A DNA stretch of 6,507 nucleotides from Syntrophothermus sp. UBA1445 (GCA_002329495.1 DCTH01000143.1:15149-21655); one strand, 5' to 3'. Numbered from the stretch's first letter, positions 1 through 6,378 are shown. Notes: generated by a model from the sequence alone, not told the origin. Program-made: numbers and translations.

Positions 1-826
1 CTATGCACCGGTGGCGGTTGATTCCGGCAATGTGGCCGAAGAATACGGGGTTACCCGGGAAGAACAGGATGAGTTTGCGCTTAGCAGTCATATGAACTAT
101 GGCAAGGCCTGGGAACGTGGCTTCTTTAAAAATGAGATGGTACCTTATGAAATTGTGAAGAAGGATAAAAAAGGTAATGTGCTTTCTTCGAAATCTCTGG
201 ATATCGACGAACAATACCGTCCCGGCATGAAAATCGAGGATTTGACCAAGCTGAAGCCGATTTTCGGTAACCCTACTGTTACTGCCGGGAACGCACCAGG
301 CATGAACGACGGTGCCGCCGCACAGATATTTATGAAGCGTGAAAAGGCTGAAGAGCTTGGGCTCGAAATCCTTTACACGGTAGTGGAGATGTCATCTATC
401 GGTTTGCAACCGCGCATAATGCCGGTATCGCCGGCCTTTGCAATTAAGAAATGTCTGGATCTGACCGGTTTGACAGTTGATGATCTGAAGTTCATCGAAA
501 TCAATGAGGCGTTCGCCTGTGTTCCACTGGTTGCTACCAAACTCCTGTCCAATCAGAGATTCCTTAAAGGGGATTACCAGGCTATGGTTCGCGAAGCATC
601 AGAGAAACCCATTCTTGATAACGATGCTACCCTGTATCAGGAGCTTAAGCAGAAATTGAATGTCAACGGGAGTGCAATCGCCGTGGGACATGCCAACACC
701 GCCAGTGGGGCGAGGATTATGATGACTGCCGCTTATAATCTGAAAGAAAACGGTGGTGGGTATGCCGCGTGTGCTATCTGTGGCGGGTTGACCCAGGGAG
801 CCGGTTGTATCATTTGGGTCGAGTAG
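1..826 (+). CDS. Thiolase (acetyl-CoA acetyltransferase family), C-terminal part, 5' end outside window
   Basis: Thiolases cleave 3-ketoacyl-CoA with CoA in the last step of beta-oxidation, or run the reverse condensation, in the cytoplasm. The frame is open from base 2 (Y-A-P-V-A-V...), so the gene begins upstream. About 274 codons are visible, and comparison with the usual 390-400 residues suggests roughly 120-155 residues are missing, including the nucleophilic-cysteine region. The visible part begins with the family segment NVAEEYGVTREEQDEFA. Catalytic motifs are NEAFA (codons 503-517), a GH motif (686-691) and a C-x-G motif (Cys at 779-781, then Gly-Gly). Two oddities stand out: the usual GHP is GHA, and the stretch between NEAFA and VNG is 48 residues where classical thiolases have about 18. 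The acyl-CoA dehydrogenase 100 bases downstream supports a beta-oxidation role. The family is secure, but substrate and direction cannot be told. The pairing suggests degradation. Confidence 0.93.
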   Translation, partial: YAPVAVDSGNVAEEYGVTREEQDEFALSSHMNYGKAWERGFFKNEMVPYEIVKKDKKGNVLSSKSLDIDEQYRPGMKIEDLTKLKPIFGNPTVTAGNAPGMNDGAAAQIFMKREKAEELGLEILYTVVEMSSIGLQPRIMPVSPAFAIKKCLDLTGLTVDDLKFIEINEAFACVPLVATKLLSNQRFLKGDYQAMVREASEKPILDNDATLYQELKQKLNVNGSAIAVGHANTASGARIMMTAAYNLKENGGGYAACAICGGLTQGAGCIIWVE

Positions 827-842
827 TCTCCCTCTGTTGGTG

Positions 843-877
843 GGCAGCGGAAAGCTTTATAAGGCATTTCCGCTGCC
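843..877 (+). other. Perfect 11-bp hairpin between thiolase and acyl-CoA dehydrogenase genes
   Basis: The arm GGCAGCGGAAA (843-853) is exactly complementary to TTTCCGCTGCC (867-877) around a 13-base loop. The GC-rich stem should fold in RNA. It begins 17 bases after the thiolase stop. The downstream bases (GGCAATTTATACAATTT) hold only short T-runs, so it is not a canonical intrinsic terminator. It may be a weak or factor-assisted terminator, an attenuator, or a processing/3'-stabilising element that sets different mRNA levels for the two genes. Confidence 0.6.
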
Positions 878-910
878 GGCAATTTATACAATTTGGAGCT
901 TAGTTTATTA

Positions 911-919
911 AGGGAGGTG
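911..919 (+). promoter_or_regulatory. Strong ribosome binding site for the acyl-CoA dehydrogenase
   Basis: AGGGAGGTG lies 7 bases before the ATG at 927. It is close to fully complementary to the 16S rRNA 3' end, and it fixes the start of the dehydrogenase. Confidence 0.85.
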
Positions 920-926
920 TAGGTGG

Positions 927-2069
927 ATGATCAGTTTTGAGTTGACTGATGAGCAAAAGGAAATGCAGGCCCTGGCCCGCAAGTTCACCCGATCCGAAAT
1001 CATCCCGGTGGCCGCTGAGTACGATAAAACCGGCGAGATGCCGTGGGAAATCATCAGGAAAGCATTTGACATTGGCTTGTGGAACTTTAATCTCCCCGCC
1101 AAGTATGGCGGTTTGGAACTGGACCATGTTACCGAGGCTATCCTGGTTGAGGAGCTTTCTTACGGATGTTTGGGGGTATCGGGTGCCTGGGACGGCAATA
1201 CTCTGGCTCTCGTTCCAATCCAGATAGCCGGAACTGAGGAGCAGATGGATAGGTGGCTTCCTCAATTTGGAGAGGCCCCATTACTGGGATCATTCTGTCT
1301 GACTGAACCCAATGCGGGGTCAGATGCTTCTTCCATGGCGACTTACGCCAAAAAGGTGGGCGACGAGTATATATTGACCGGAACCAAGTGTTTCATTACC
1401 CATGGAGGCATCTCGGCCATGAACACCGTCTTTGCCAAAACCGATCGCAGTCAAAAGGGAACCCGGGGGATCACGGCGTTTCTGGTTCCAGGGGATGCCC
1501 CGGGACTGTCTATGGGCAAGGTCGAGGATAAAATGGGTGACAGAGCATCTCACGTGGCTGAGGTTATCTTCGATGAGGTGCGCGTCCCTGCCCGGGACCG
1601 CCTGGGTGCGGAAGGGGAAGGTTTCAAGATCGCCATGAGAACCCTTGATCAGACCAGAATGAGTATTGGCGCGGCTGCGGTGGGCGTGGCCCGTCGCGCT
1701 TATGAAGAGGCCCTGGAATACTCCAAGCAGCGGGTACAGTTCGGGCGCCCCATCAGTAGCAATCAGGTAATAGCTTTTATGCTGGCCGATATGGCAACCC
1801 AGATTGAAGCGGCCCGGGGACTGGTTTGGCAGGCGGCCTGGCAGATCGATAACGGTAATCCGGATCCCAAACTCGGGGCCATGGCCAAGCTGTTTGCGGG
1901 TGACACGGCCATGAAGATAACGGTTGATGCTTTGCAGGTCTTTGGTGGGTATGGCTACATGAGGGAGTACCCCATGGAGAAGCTGATGCGCGATGCCAAG
2001 ATTCTGCAAATCTACGAGGGAACGCAGCAGATTCAGCGGGTGGTTATCTCGGGAAGAATTCTGGCATAG
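927..2069 (+). CDS. Acyl-CoA dehydrogenase, medium-chain (MCAD)-like
   Basis: This is an FAD-dependent enzyme that introduces the alpha,beta double bond into acyl-CoA, the first oxidation of beta-oxidation, normally passing electrons to electron-transfer flavoprotein. The 380-residue length is normal for the family. The N-terminal helical domain covers about residues 1-120. The flavin-contact signature CLTEPNAGSD is at 124-133, followed by the beta domain with KMGDRAS at 202-208. The C-terminal helical domain contains QRVQFGRPI (268-276), FGGYGY (339-344) and MRDAKILQIYEGTQQIQR, with the catalytic base expected at Glu364. From memory, the N-terminus (ARKF-x2-x-EIIPVAAEYDKTGE) and the tail resemble human MCAD (ACADM) more than butyryl-CoA dehydrogenases, so a medium-chain substrate is plausible but inferred. 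No ETF genes are in view. The enzyme probably works with the thiolase upstream, 100 bases away. Confidence 0.95.
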   Translation: MISFELTDEQKEMQALARKFTRSEIIPVAAEYDKTGEMPWEIIRKAFDIGLWNFNLPAKYGGLELDHVTEAILVEELSYGCLGVSGAWDGNTLALVPIQIAGTEEQMDRWLPQFGEAPLLGSFCLTEPNAGSDASSMATYAKKVGDEYILTGTKCFITHGGISAMNTVFAKTDRSQKGTRGITAFLVPGDAPGLSMGKVEDKMGDRASHVAEVIFDEVRVPARDRLGAEGEGFKIAMRTLDQTRMSIGAAAVGVARRAYEEALEYSKQRVQFGRPISSNQVIAFMLADMATQIEAARGLVWQAAWQIDNGNPDPKLGAMAKLFAGDTAMKITVDALQVFGGYGYMREYPMEKLMRDAKILQIYEGTQQIQRVVISGRILA

Positions 2070-2151
2070 GAGTCATTCTCTACGCTCTAACAATGATTGG
2101 TCCGATTCCCAAATAAATGATCCTGGTTTCAAAAGCCCGGAGGTGACGGCG

Positions 2152-2277
2152 TTGGAACCGGGATCTGCTTATTTAAGGCGAACACCAGATGCCTACCAAT
2201 CTGCCGAGCTTGGCCCAGTGATGTATAATCAAGATATAGGCAGGATACGCAGCGTGCGGGGGATGAGCCATGCATGA
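2152..2277 (+). CDS. Candidate small ORF (41 aa) in the leader of the sigma-54 regulator, unproven
   Basis: A full Shine-Dalgarno sequence, GGAGGTGA (2139-2146), lies 5 bases before a TTG codon at 2152. From there a 41-codon frame runs to TGA at 2275-2277, starting M-E-P-G-S-A-Y-L-R-R and ending S-V-R-G-M-S-H-A. It overlaps the regulator start (ATG at 2270) by 8 bases in another frame, an arrangement typical of translational coupling. The peptide is basic, has no membrane segment, and I do not recognise it. It cannot be an N-terminal extension of the regulator, because that frame has a TGA at 2264-2266. The case rests on the ribosome binding site and the overlap alone; the same frame is also open upstream by chance, through the end of the dehydrogenase. 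Confidence 0.35.
   Translation: MEPGSAYLRRTPDAYQSAELGPVMYNQDIGRIRSVRGMSHA
2201..2229 (+). promoter_or_regulatory. Possible sigma-A promoter before the sigma-54 regulator
   Basis: A consensus -10 hexamer, TATAAT, is at 2224-2229. The sequence 17 bases upstream (CTGCCG, 2201-2206) matches TTGACA at only three of six positions, and there is no correctly spaced TGn extension. Transcription from here would start near 2236 and give a leader of about 34 bases. It would bypass the small-ORF start at 2152, so the two proposals are alternatives or act on separate transcripts. Confidence 0.35.
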
Positions 2278-4231
2278 CAAGAGGGAAGTAGTTCAAATCT
2301 GGAAAGCTCTGCGGGACCATGGTGAGTATGAGGGTATAACCCTCTCTCCTGAAATCCGGGAATCCTGGTCGCGGAGTGAAGCCAATGGAGTCAACCCGTA
2401 CAAGAGATGTTGTGACGTTATAATCAGTCCTGCCGAACTGGAGGAGAGAAAAGCCGCCAATAAGGCTCTTATTGAACAGGCCACTATTATGATGGGACAC
2501 CTGCATCGGTTTATGGAGGGGTCAGGTTTCGTGTTTGCCCTGGCGGACAGCGATGGTTGCTTTCTGAAACGGATCGGGGACAAAGAAGGCCTTGATTTCA
2601 CCGGTGGAGCAAATCTAACCGAGGGTGCCAACTGGTCCGAGGAGGTTATGGGTACCAATGCCGCGTCTCTGGCCCTGGTTCTGGGTAAGCCGGTGCAGTT
2701 ATTGGGCTATGAGCATTATTGCCTCTGTGCATCAATAGCGACCTGTTCCGCATCGCCTATCTTTGACCATGGGGGCAGGCTGATCGGGGTACTGAACATT
2801 ATTGGTCCTTATCACCTGGTCAACCGTCACACCATGGGCATGGCTGTGGCCGCATCCCGGGCCATCGAACGCCAAATAGCCCTGCATAACGCTTATCAAC
2901 AGAGCGAGATGGCCAACCTTCACAAGACCGCCATTATGGATTCCATATCCGACGGGGTTCTGACCCTGGATAATGAGGGGCGTATCATCCACATCAATCA
3001 CCAGGCGGCAGAGAACCTCGGTATAAATCATACAAGTGCGGTCGGTGAAAATCTGACCGAGCTGATGATGCCGGAGAATAAACTCTTCTTTGCCAGAATC
3101 AATGGCCAGCGCAAACTTTTCGGCGAACCACTGGTGATTTACCGCCAAAATGACAGTGTTAAGCTGGCGGTGAGCTGTACCCCCCTGGTTTCTAAAGAGC
3201 AGGAAACGCTGGGAACCGTGATTATCATCCAGCCGATGAAGCAGTATAAGAAGATGATTGAACGAATCTCCGGGGCCCAGGCCAAGATAACCTTCAGTGA
3301 CATAATTGGTCAAAGTCCGGACTTCAGGTATGCTATCCAAAGTGCCCAAATGGCGGCTAAAACTGATTCCAGCATACTCCTCTTGGGTGAGAGCGGGGTA
3401 GGCAAGGACATGTTTGCCCAGGCCATCCACAATGCCAGCAGTCGTTCCCGGGAACCCTTTTTTGCCATCAATTGTGCCGCGTTACCGCGGGAACTGGTAT
3501 CAAGCGAGCTGTTTGGCTATGAAGAGGGTGCTTTCACCGGAGCCCGCAAGGGCGGTAACCCCGGTAAGTTTGAATTGGCCGACCAGGGAACCGTTTTTTT
3601 GGACGAGATCGGAGAAATGCCGCTTGACATGCAGGGCTCCCTCTTACGAGTTATCGAGGAAGGAAATGTAACCCGGCTCGGGGGGCATGATATTACCAAT
3701 GTCAACGTTCGTATCATCGCTGCTACCAATAAAAACTTGAAAGAGGAGGTCAGAAAAGGTAACTTTCGACTTGATCTCTACTACCGGTTAAGGGTTATTG
3801 ATATTAAAATACCGGCTCTACGGGATAGGAAGGACGACATCCCCATTCTGGTTGAGTATTTCGTCAAGACCATCGGACCCCGGTTAGGAAAGCAGATTAC
3901 TCATGTCGATGATAAGGTCATCGAGATCCTGTCATACTACGATTGGCCGGGCAATGTGCGAGAATTAAGCAATGTCATTGAACGGGCTATCAACATGAGC
4001 TCCGGGCCAGTTTTAACGGTAGACGTTTTTCCGCTGGAGCTCAGATGCAATCTTGAAGACCAGACTACAATCTGGAGAAAACGTCTGCCCCAGGATCCCC
4101 AGCTGCAGAAACAGATAATCAGGAGTTTCCTGCAGATGCACAACAATAACAAGACCCGGGTGGCTCAGGAACTGGGAATCTCACGCAGCAGTCTCTATCG
4201 CAAGATGGAGAGGTTTGCGATTAAGGGATAA
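2270..4231 (+). CDS. Sigma-54-dependent transcriptional activator, GAF-PAS-AAA+-Fis (AcoR/DhaR type)
   Basis: This is a cytoplasmic enhancer-binding protein that uses ATP to open sigma-54 RNA polymerase promoters. It has 653 residues. The N-terminal segment (SPEIRESWSRSEANGVNP, 26-43) and a GAF-like domain (about 70-205, with TCSASPIFD near 158-166) match the AcoR/DhaR-type architecture. A PAS domain (about 215-325, starting SISDGVLTLDNEGRIIHIN) precedes the AAA+ domain (about 343-590). That domain has Walker A GESGVGKD (373-380), the sigma-54 contact loop GAFTGA (420-425), Walker B TVFLDE (441-446) and arginine-finger candidates R500 and R506. A Fis-type helix-turn-helix lies at about 612-650. 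There is no receiver domain, so direct sensing of a small ligand is likely. The start is ATG after a mediocre GGGGGA, with TGA in frame at 2264. The beta-oxidation genes just upstream are the obvious target by position, but no operator was found. Confidence 0.95.
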   Translation: MHDKREVVQIWKALRDHGEYEGITLSPEIRESWSRSEANGVNPYKRCCDVIISPAELEERKAANKALIEQATIMMGHLHRFMEGSGFVFALADSDGCFLKRIGDKEGLDFTGGANLTEGANWSEEVMGTNAASLALVLGKPVQLLGYEHYCLCASIATCSASPIFDHGGRLIGVLNIIGPYHLVNRHTMGMAVAASRAIERQIALHNAYQQSEMANLHKTAIMDSISDGVLTLDNEGRIIHINHQAAENLGINHTSAVGENLTELMMPENKLFFARINGQRKLFGEPLVIYRQNDSVKLAVSCTPLVSKEQETLGTVIIIQPMKQYKKMIERISGAQAKITFSDIIGQSPDFRYAIQSAQMAAKTDSSILLLGESGVGKDMFAQAIHNASSRSREPFFAINCAALPRELVSSELFGYEEGAFTGARKGGNPGKFELADQGTVFLDEIGEMPLDMQGSLLRVIEEGNVTRLGGHDITNVNVRIIAATNKNLKEEVRKGNFRLDLYYRLRVIDIKIPALRDRKDDIPILVEYFVKTIGPRLGKQITHVDDKVIEILSYYDWPGNVRELSNVIERAINMSSGPVLTVDVFPLELRCNLEDQTTIWRKRLPQDPQLQKQIIRSFLQMHNNNKTRVAQELGISRSSLYRKMERFAIKG

Positions 4232-4338
4232 AGCATCTTCCGTATTGTATCCATTTTCTCTTGCCCAGGCTGGTTTCAATTCTATCGATTCGCATTAGTG
4301 CTTCATTTCCGAACACATTTAAAAAAATCTTTTCCAGT
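4232..4338 (+). other. Intergenic region between regulator and ECF sigma gene
   Basis: The bases after the regulator stop contain no ORF with a ribosome binding site and no convincing terminator; the only palindrome is CCAG-G-CTGG, too short a loop to matter. Bases 4315-4334 are A/T-rich (a run of seven A, then TCTTTT) directly before the proposed -35 element and could act as an UP element. Confidence 0.5.
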
Positions 4339-4366
4339 TGAAACTTATTACTGAAAACATTGTATT
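4339..4366 (+). promoter_or_regulatory. SigW-like ECF promoter candidate (TGAAAC-N16-TGTATT)
   Basis: TGAAAC at 4339-4344 is followed by exactly 16 bases and then TGTATT at 4361-4366. The Bacillus SigW consensus is TGAAAC-N16-CGTA, so the -35 and spacing match and the -10 differs in its first base. It also reads as a fair sigma-A promoter (TTGAAA, 17 bases, TGTATT). It sits 32 bases before the start codon of an ECF sigma gene, where autoregulatory promoters are usual. Transcription would start near 4373. Confidence 0.55.
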
Positions 4367-4398
4367 GGATAGTGAAAGCCTCCAGGAGGTATATCTGA

Positions 4399-4980
4399 TT
4401 GAATACCCGGGATGACCGCCAGTTAGTCCTAGAATGTCGAAGGGGAGAGGAATACGCTTACCGGGTCTTATTATCCCGCTATGAAGGTTACATTTACAGC
4501 CTGAGTTTTCGGCTGACCGGACAGCGGGAGGACGCCCTGGAGTTGGCTCAGGAAGCCATGCTTAAAATCGTTACCGGTCTGGACAGTTATCAGATCAACC
4601 GGCCGTTTAAGCCGTGGCTTCGGCAGGTAGTCATTAATACCGGGATCAACTTCCTGCGCAGGCAGTCTCCGGGAATACTATCATTGGACCAGGAAATTGA
4701 TAATGGCCTAACCCTGGGAGATAACCTGGCAGCTGATGACCGCGGAAACCCCCAGCTCAGAATGGAGTGGCTGGAAACCAGAAAAATGTTGGAAATGGCA
4801 ATGCAGGGACTGCCCCGTGAATACCGTCTGGTACTAACCCTGCGTCACCAGGAAGGTTTGTCTTACCAAGAGATCGCTGATTTAATTGGAATACCGGTGG
4901 GCACTGTCAAGACCTATCTCTTTCGGGCCCGGAATAAGCTGCGGGTGACCTTAAGCGATGTTTATGGATGGGAGGCTTAG
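4399..4980 (+). CDS. ECF-family RNA polymerase sigma factor
   Basis: This is a group 4 (extracytoplasmic function) sigma factor that redirects RNA polymerase to a small regulon. Its 193 residues cover region 2 (about 20-90; YRVLLSRYEGYIYSLSFRLT, then DALELAQEAMLKI, the equivalent of the usual DAEDLVQE segment, and FKPWLRQVVINTGINFLRRQ) and region 4 (about 130-185; GLPREYRLVLTLRHQEGLSY, then the helix-turn-helix EIADLIGIPVGTVKTYLFRARNKL). Only a short linker joins them and there is no region 1.1 or 3, as expected. The start is TTG at 4399, fixed by AGGAGG at 4384-4389, nine bases away; no ATG fits. The anti-sigma gene starts 3 bases after the stop. The rare start codon may keep expression low. 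The inducing signal is unknown. Confidence 0.95.
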   Translation: MNTRDDRQLVLECRRGEEYAYRVLLSRYEGYIYSLSFRLTGQREDALELAQEAMLKIVTGLDSYQINRPFKPWLRQVVINTGINFLRRQSPGILSLDQEIDNGLTLGDNLAADDRGNPQLRMEWLETRKMLEMAMQGLPREYRLVLTLRHQEGLSYQEIADLIGIPVGTVKTYLFRARNKLRVTLSDVYGWEA

Positions 4981-4983
4981 CCA

Positions 4984-5406
4984 GTGGACTGTAATCACGA
5001 CATGCTGCAGGCTTATCTGGATAGGGAATTGGAACCGCAACTGATTGAAAAACTTACCTCACACCTGACTGAATGCCGTGAATGCCGTCGGGAACTTTCC
5101 CAGCTTAAACTGATGTGGCTTGAGCTGGCGCAGGAGGAAGAAATCGACCTTCCGCCGGAGTTGCCATTTCTGCGCCAGCAGGCGATATCCGCTGGCAGGG
5201 TGCTGTCGCAGATGCCTGATGAAGAGTTCTCCTACTGGCGAACTCAAAAACAGGCCTGGGAACCTTTCGCTCTGGCAGTCTCACGGATTCCGGGAACGCA
5301 AACGGTTGGCAATGCAGCAAAAATGATTGGCCAGAGTGTTCCGATGGCCCTGGGGGCTTTAGGGAGGAAAGGACTGAAAGCGGTGTTCCGGGGGCGAAGC
5401 TTATGA
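4984..5406 (+). CDS. Zinc-finger (ZAS / zf-HC2) anti-sigma factor, no membrane segment seen
   Basis: This 140-residue protein is the likely partner that holds the upstream ECF sigma factor inactive. The first 45 residues are a zf-HC2/ZAS domain: Cys3 (or His5), YLDRELEP, and His27-x3-Cys31-x2-Cys34, which would bind one zinc. The rest is charged or mildly hydrophobic; the longest apolar piece (about 115-127) has too few residues and is too Gly/Ala-rich for a clear transmembrane helix. Many ECF anti-sigma factors are membrane-anchored, so a soluble one suggests a cytoplasmic signal such as redox or zinc loss, which is inference. The GTG start has GGGAGG at 4970-4975, eight bases upstream and inside the sigma gene. 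The stop overlaps the next start as ATGA. Confidence 0.85.
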   Translation: MDCNHDMLQAYLDRELEPQLIEKLTSHLTECRECRRELSQLKLMWLELAQEEEIDLPPELPFLRQQAISAGRVLSQMPDEEFSYWRTQKQAWEPFALAVSRIPGTQTVGNAAKMIGQSVPMALGALGRKGLKAVFRGRSL

Positions 5407-6035
5407 ACGGTTTTAGCTTCTTACTGATAATAATTCTATGCTTAATTCTTACACCGCTGGTGCTGCCCGTTAGATTCCGGGGCCAGGCAAAGTTTCACGG
5501 ATCTCTTAGCTGGTATGGGGAAATATCAGGGTTCGGGGGCAGTGTTAGGTTGTTCTTCACCAAAGAAGATGGTTCCAAGGCCCGAAATGGGTTCAGGGTA
5601 TTGGGGTGGCAAAAAAGTATTGATTCCAGAGAACCAAAACCAGTCACCAAAAAACGAAAGCCAGGGAATGGCGGGTTTAATGTTGTACTAACCCGGAAGA
5701 CCTTTAATGCAGTCAAGGATTACCTGAGAAAGCTGGTGCAATGCCTCAATCTTGAAGTCAGACTGTGCGGTGAATACGGTACCGATGATCCGGCCCTAAC
5801 CGGTTTCATATGCGGCTTGATTGCAGTGCTGGCGGATGGATTACCCAACTTGCACCTGAACCCAAACTTCATGGAAAGATCACTGGAGATGGAAGGGGAA
5901 TTTAAGGGAAGATTCTATCCCATCGTAATACTTTGGCATACGGTATTATTCTTGCTTACATCCCCGATTCGATCTCTTTGGTGGCCGAAACTTAAGGTAA
6001 AAAATAAATTACGGGAGGTCGTTAGTAATGCTTAA
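5403..6035 (+). CDS. ytfI: DUF2953 membrane-anchored protein, YtfI-like
   Basis: This 210-residue protein has no established molecular function. An N-terminal hydrophobic segment (residues 4-23, FSFLLIIILCLILTPLVLPV) should anchor it in the membrane. The middle carries the DUF2953 hallmark YGTDDPALTG (125-134), followed by LNPNFMERSLEMEGEFKGR, and a second hydrophobic stretch lies at about 171-187. In Bacillus subtilis, ytfI (DUF2953) directly precedes ytfJ/gerW, the same order as here, and that synteny supports the name. The ATG overlaps the anti-sigma stop by 4 bases (ATGA) and has only a weak GGGGGCG nearby, so translational coupling is likely. The lysine/arginine-rich stretch at 79-87 is probably a flexible loop. 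A spore-related role is inferred from the neighbour only. Confidence 0.82.
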   Translation: MNGFSFLLIIILCLILTPLVLPVRFRGQAKFHGSLSWYGEISGFGGSVRLFFTKEDGSKARNGFRVLGWQKSIDSREPKPVTKKRKPGNGGFNVVLTRKTFNAVKDYLRKLVQCLNLEVRLCGEYGTDDPALTGFICGLIAVLADGLPNLHLNPNFMERSLEMEGEFKGRFYPIVILWHTVLFLLTSPIRSLWWPKLKVKNKLREVVSNA

Positions 6036-6378
6036 GGAGAATATCGAATCCATAGCATCCCAACTGGAGAACCTGGTATCAACCAAAACCGTGGTCGGTT
6101 CCCCCATTGTCAGCGGTAATGTAACCATCATTCCTATCCTGTCGGCTTGTTTTGGGTTCGGCACCGGGGGCGGTGAGGGCAACGAAAAATCCGGGAGTCA
6201 AGGTAAAGGATATGGTGGCGGTGGTGGAGCCAAGGTCGATCCAACTGCGATGGTAGTGATTCAGGATGGTGAGGTAAAGGTATACTCTCTGGGGAAGAAA
6301 GGCAACCTGGAAAAGCTGGCCGAGCTCATCCCAACTGTAATGGAAAACGTAAAGAAGAACGGCAAGTGTGAAGAGTGA
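6028..6378 (+). CDS. ytfJ: GerW/YtfJ family sporulation protein
   Basis: In Bacillus the family member is made in the forespore and is needed for germination in response to L-alanine; its biochemical activity is unknown. This copy has 116 residues, somewhat shorter than the roughly 150 of B. subtilis YtfJ. It keeps the family pattern: an N-terminal helix (IESIASQLENLVSTKTVVGSPI, 6-27), TIIPILSACFGFGTGGG (33-49), a glycine-rich linker (46-67) and AKVDPTAMVVIQDGEVKVYSL (68-88), with an amphipathic C-terminal helix. Start: GGGAGGT at 6012-6018 lies nine bases before the ATG, and the gene overlaps the ytfI stop by 8 bases. I found no convincing forespore (SigF) promoter in front of it, so it probably relies on the ECF-gene promoter. 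The terminator 45 bases on closes the operon. Confidence 0.9.
   Translation: MLKENIESIASQLENLVSTKTVVGSPIVSGNVTIIPILSACFGFGTGGGEGNEKSGSQGKGYGGGGGAKVDPTAMVVIQDGEVKVYSLGKKGNLEKLAELIPTVMENVKKNGKCEE

Noticed and set aside
1320..2009. 229-codon open frame on the - strand
   Set aside because: It lies wholly inside the acyl-CoA dehydrogenase gene, has no ribosome binding site or recognisable motifs, and looks like a by-product of codon bias in the true gene.
2070..2125. Terminator after the acyl-CoA dehydrogenase
   Set aside because: Only weak pairings exist (TCATT with AATGA, or GGA-TCATT with AATGATCC across a long loop), with no T-tract, so read-through into the regulator cannot be excluded.
2135..2166. 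CCCGG / CCGGG inverted repeat as an operator
   Set aside because: Five-base arms in moderately GC-rich DNA are expected by chance, and one arm overlaps the Shine-Dalgarno site.
2211..2229. Possible sigma-54 promoter (TTGGCCC...TGTAT) before the regulator
   Set aside because: The GG of the -24 box is present but the required GC at -12 is absent; the TATAAT here fits a sigma-A -10 box better.
2732..3430. 232-codon open frame on the - strand
   Set aside because: It is antisense to the GAF-PAS-AAA+ regulator, whose domains are complete across this span; no start signal or known motif.
5936..5975. SigF-type forespore promoter before ytfJ (GCATA at 5936)
   Set aside because: No GG-N2-A element follows at 15-16 bases, and the site lies within ytfI coding sequence.
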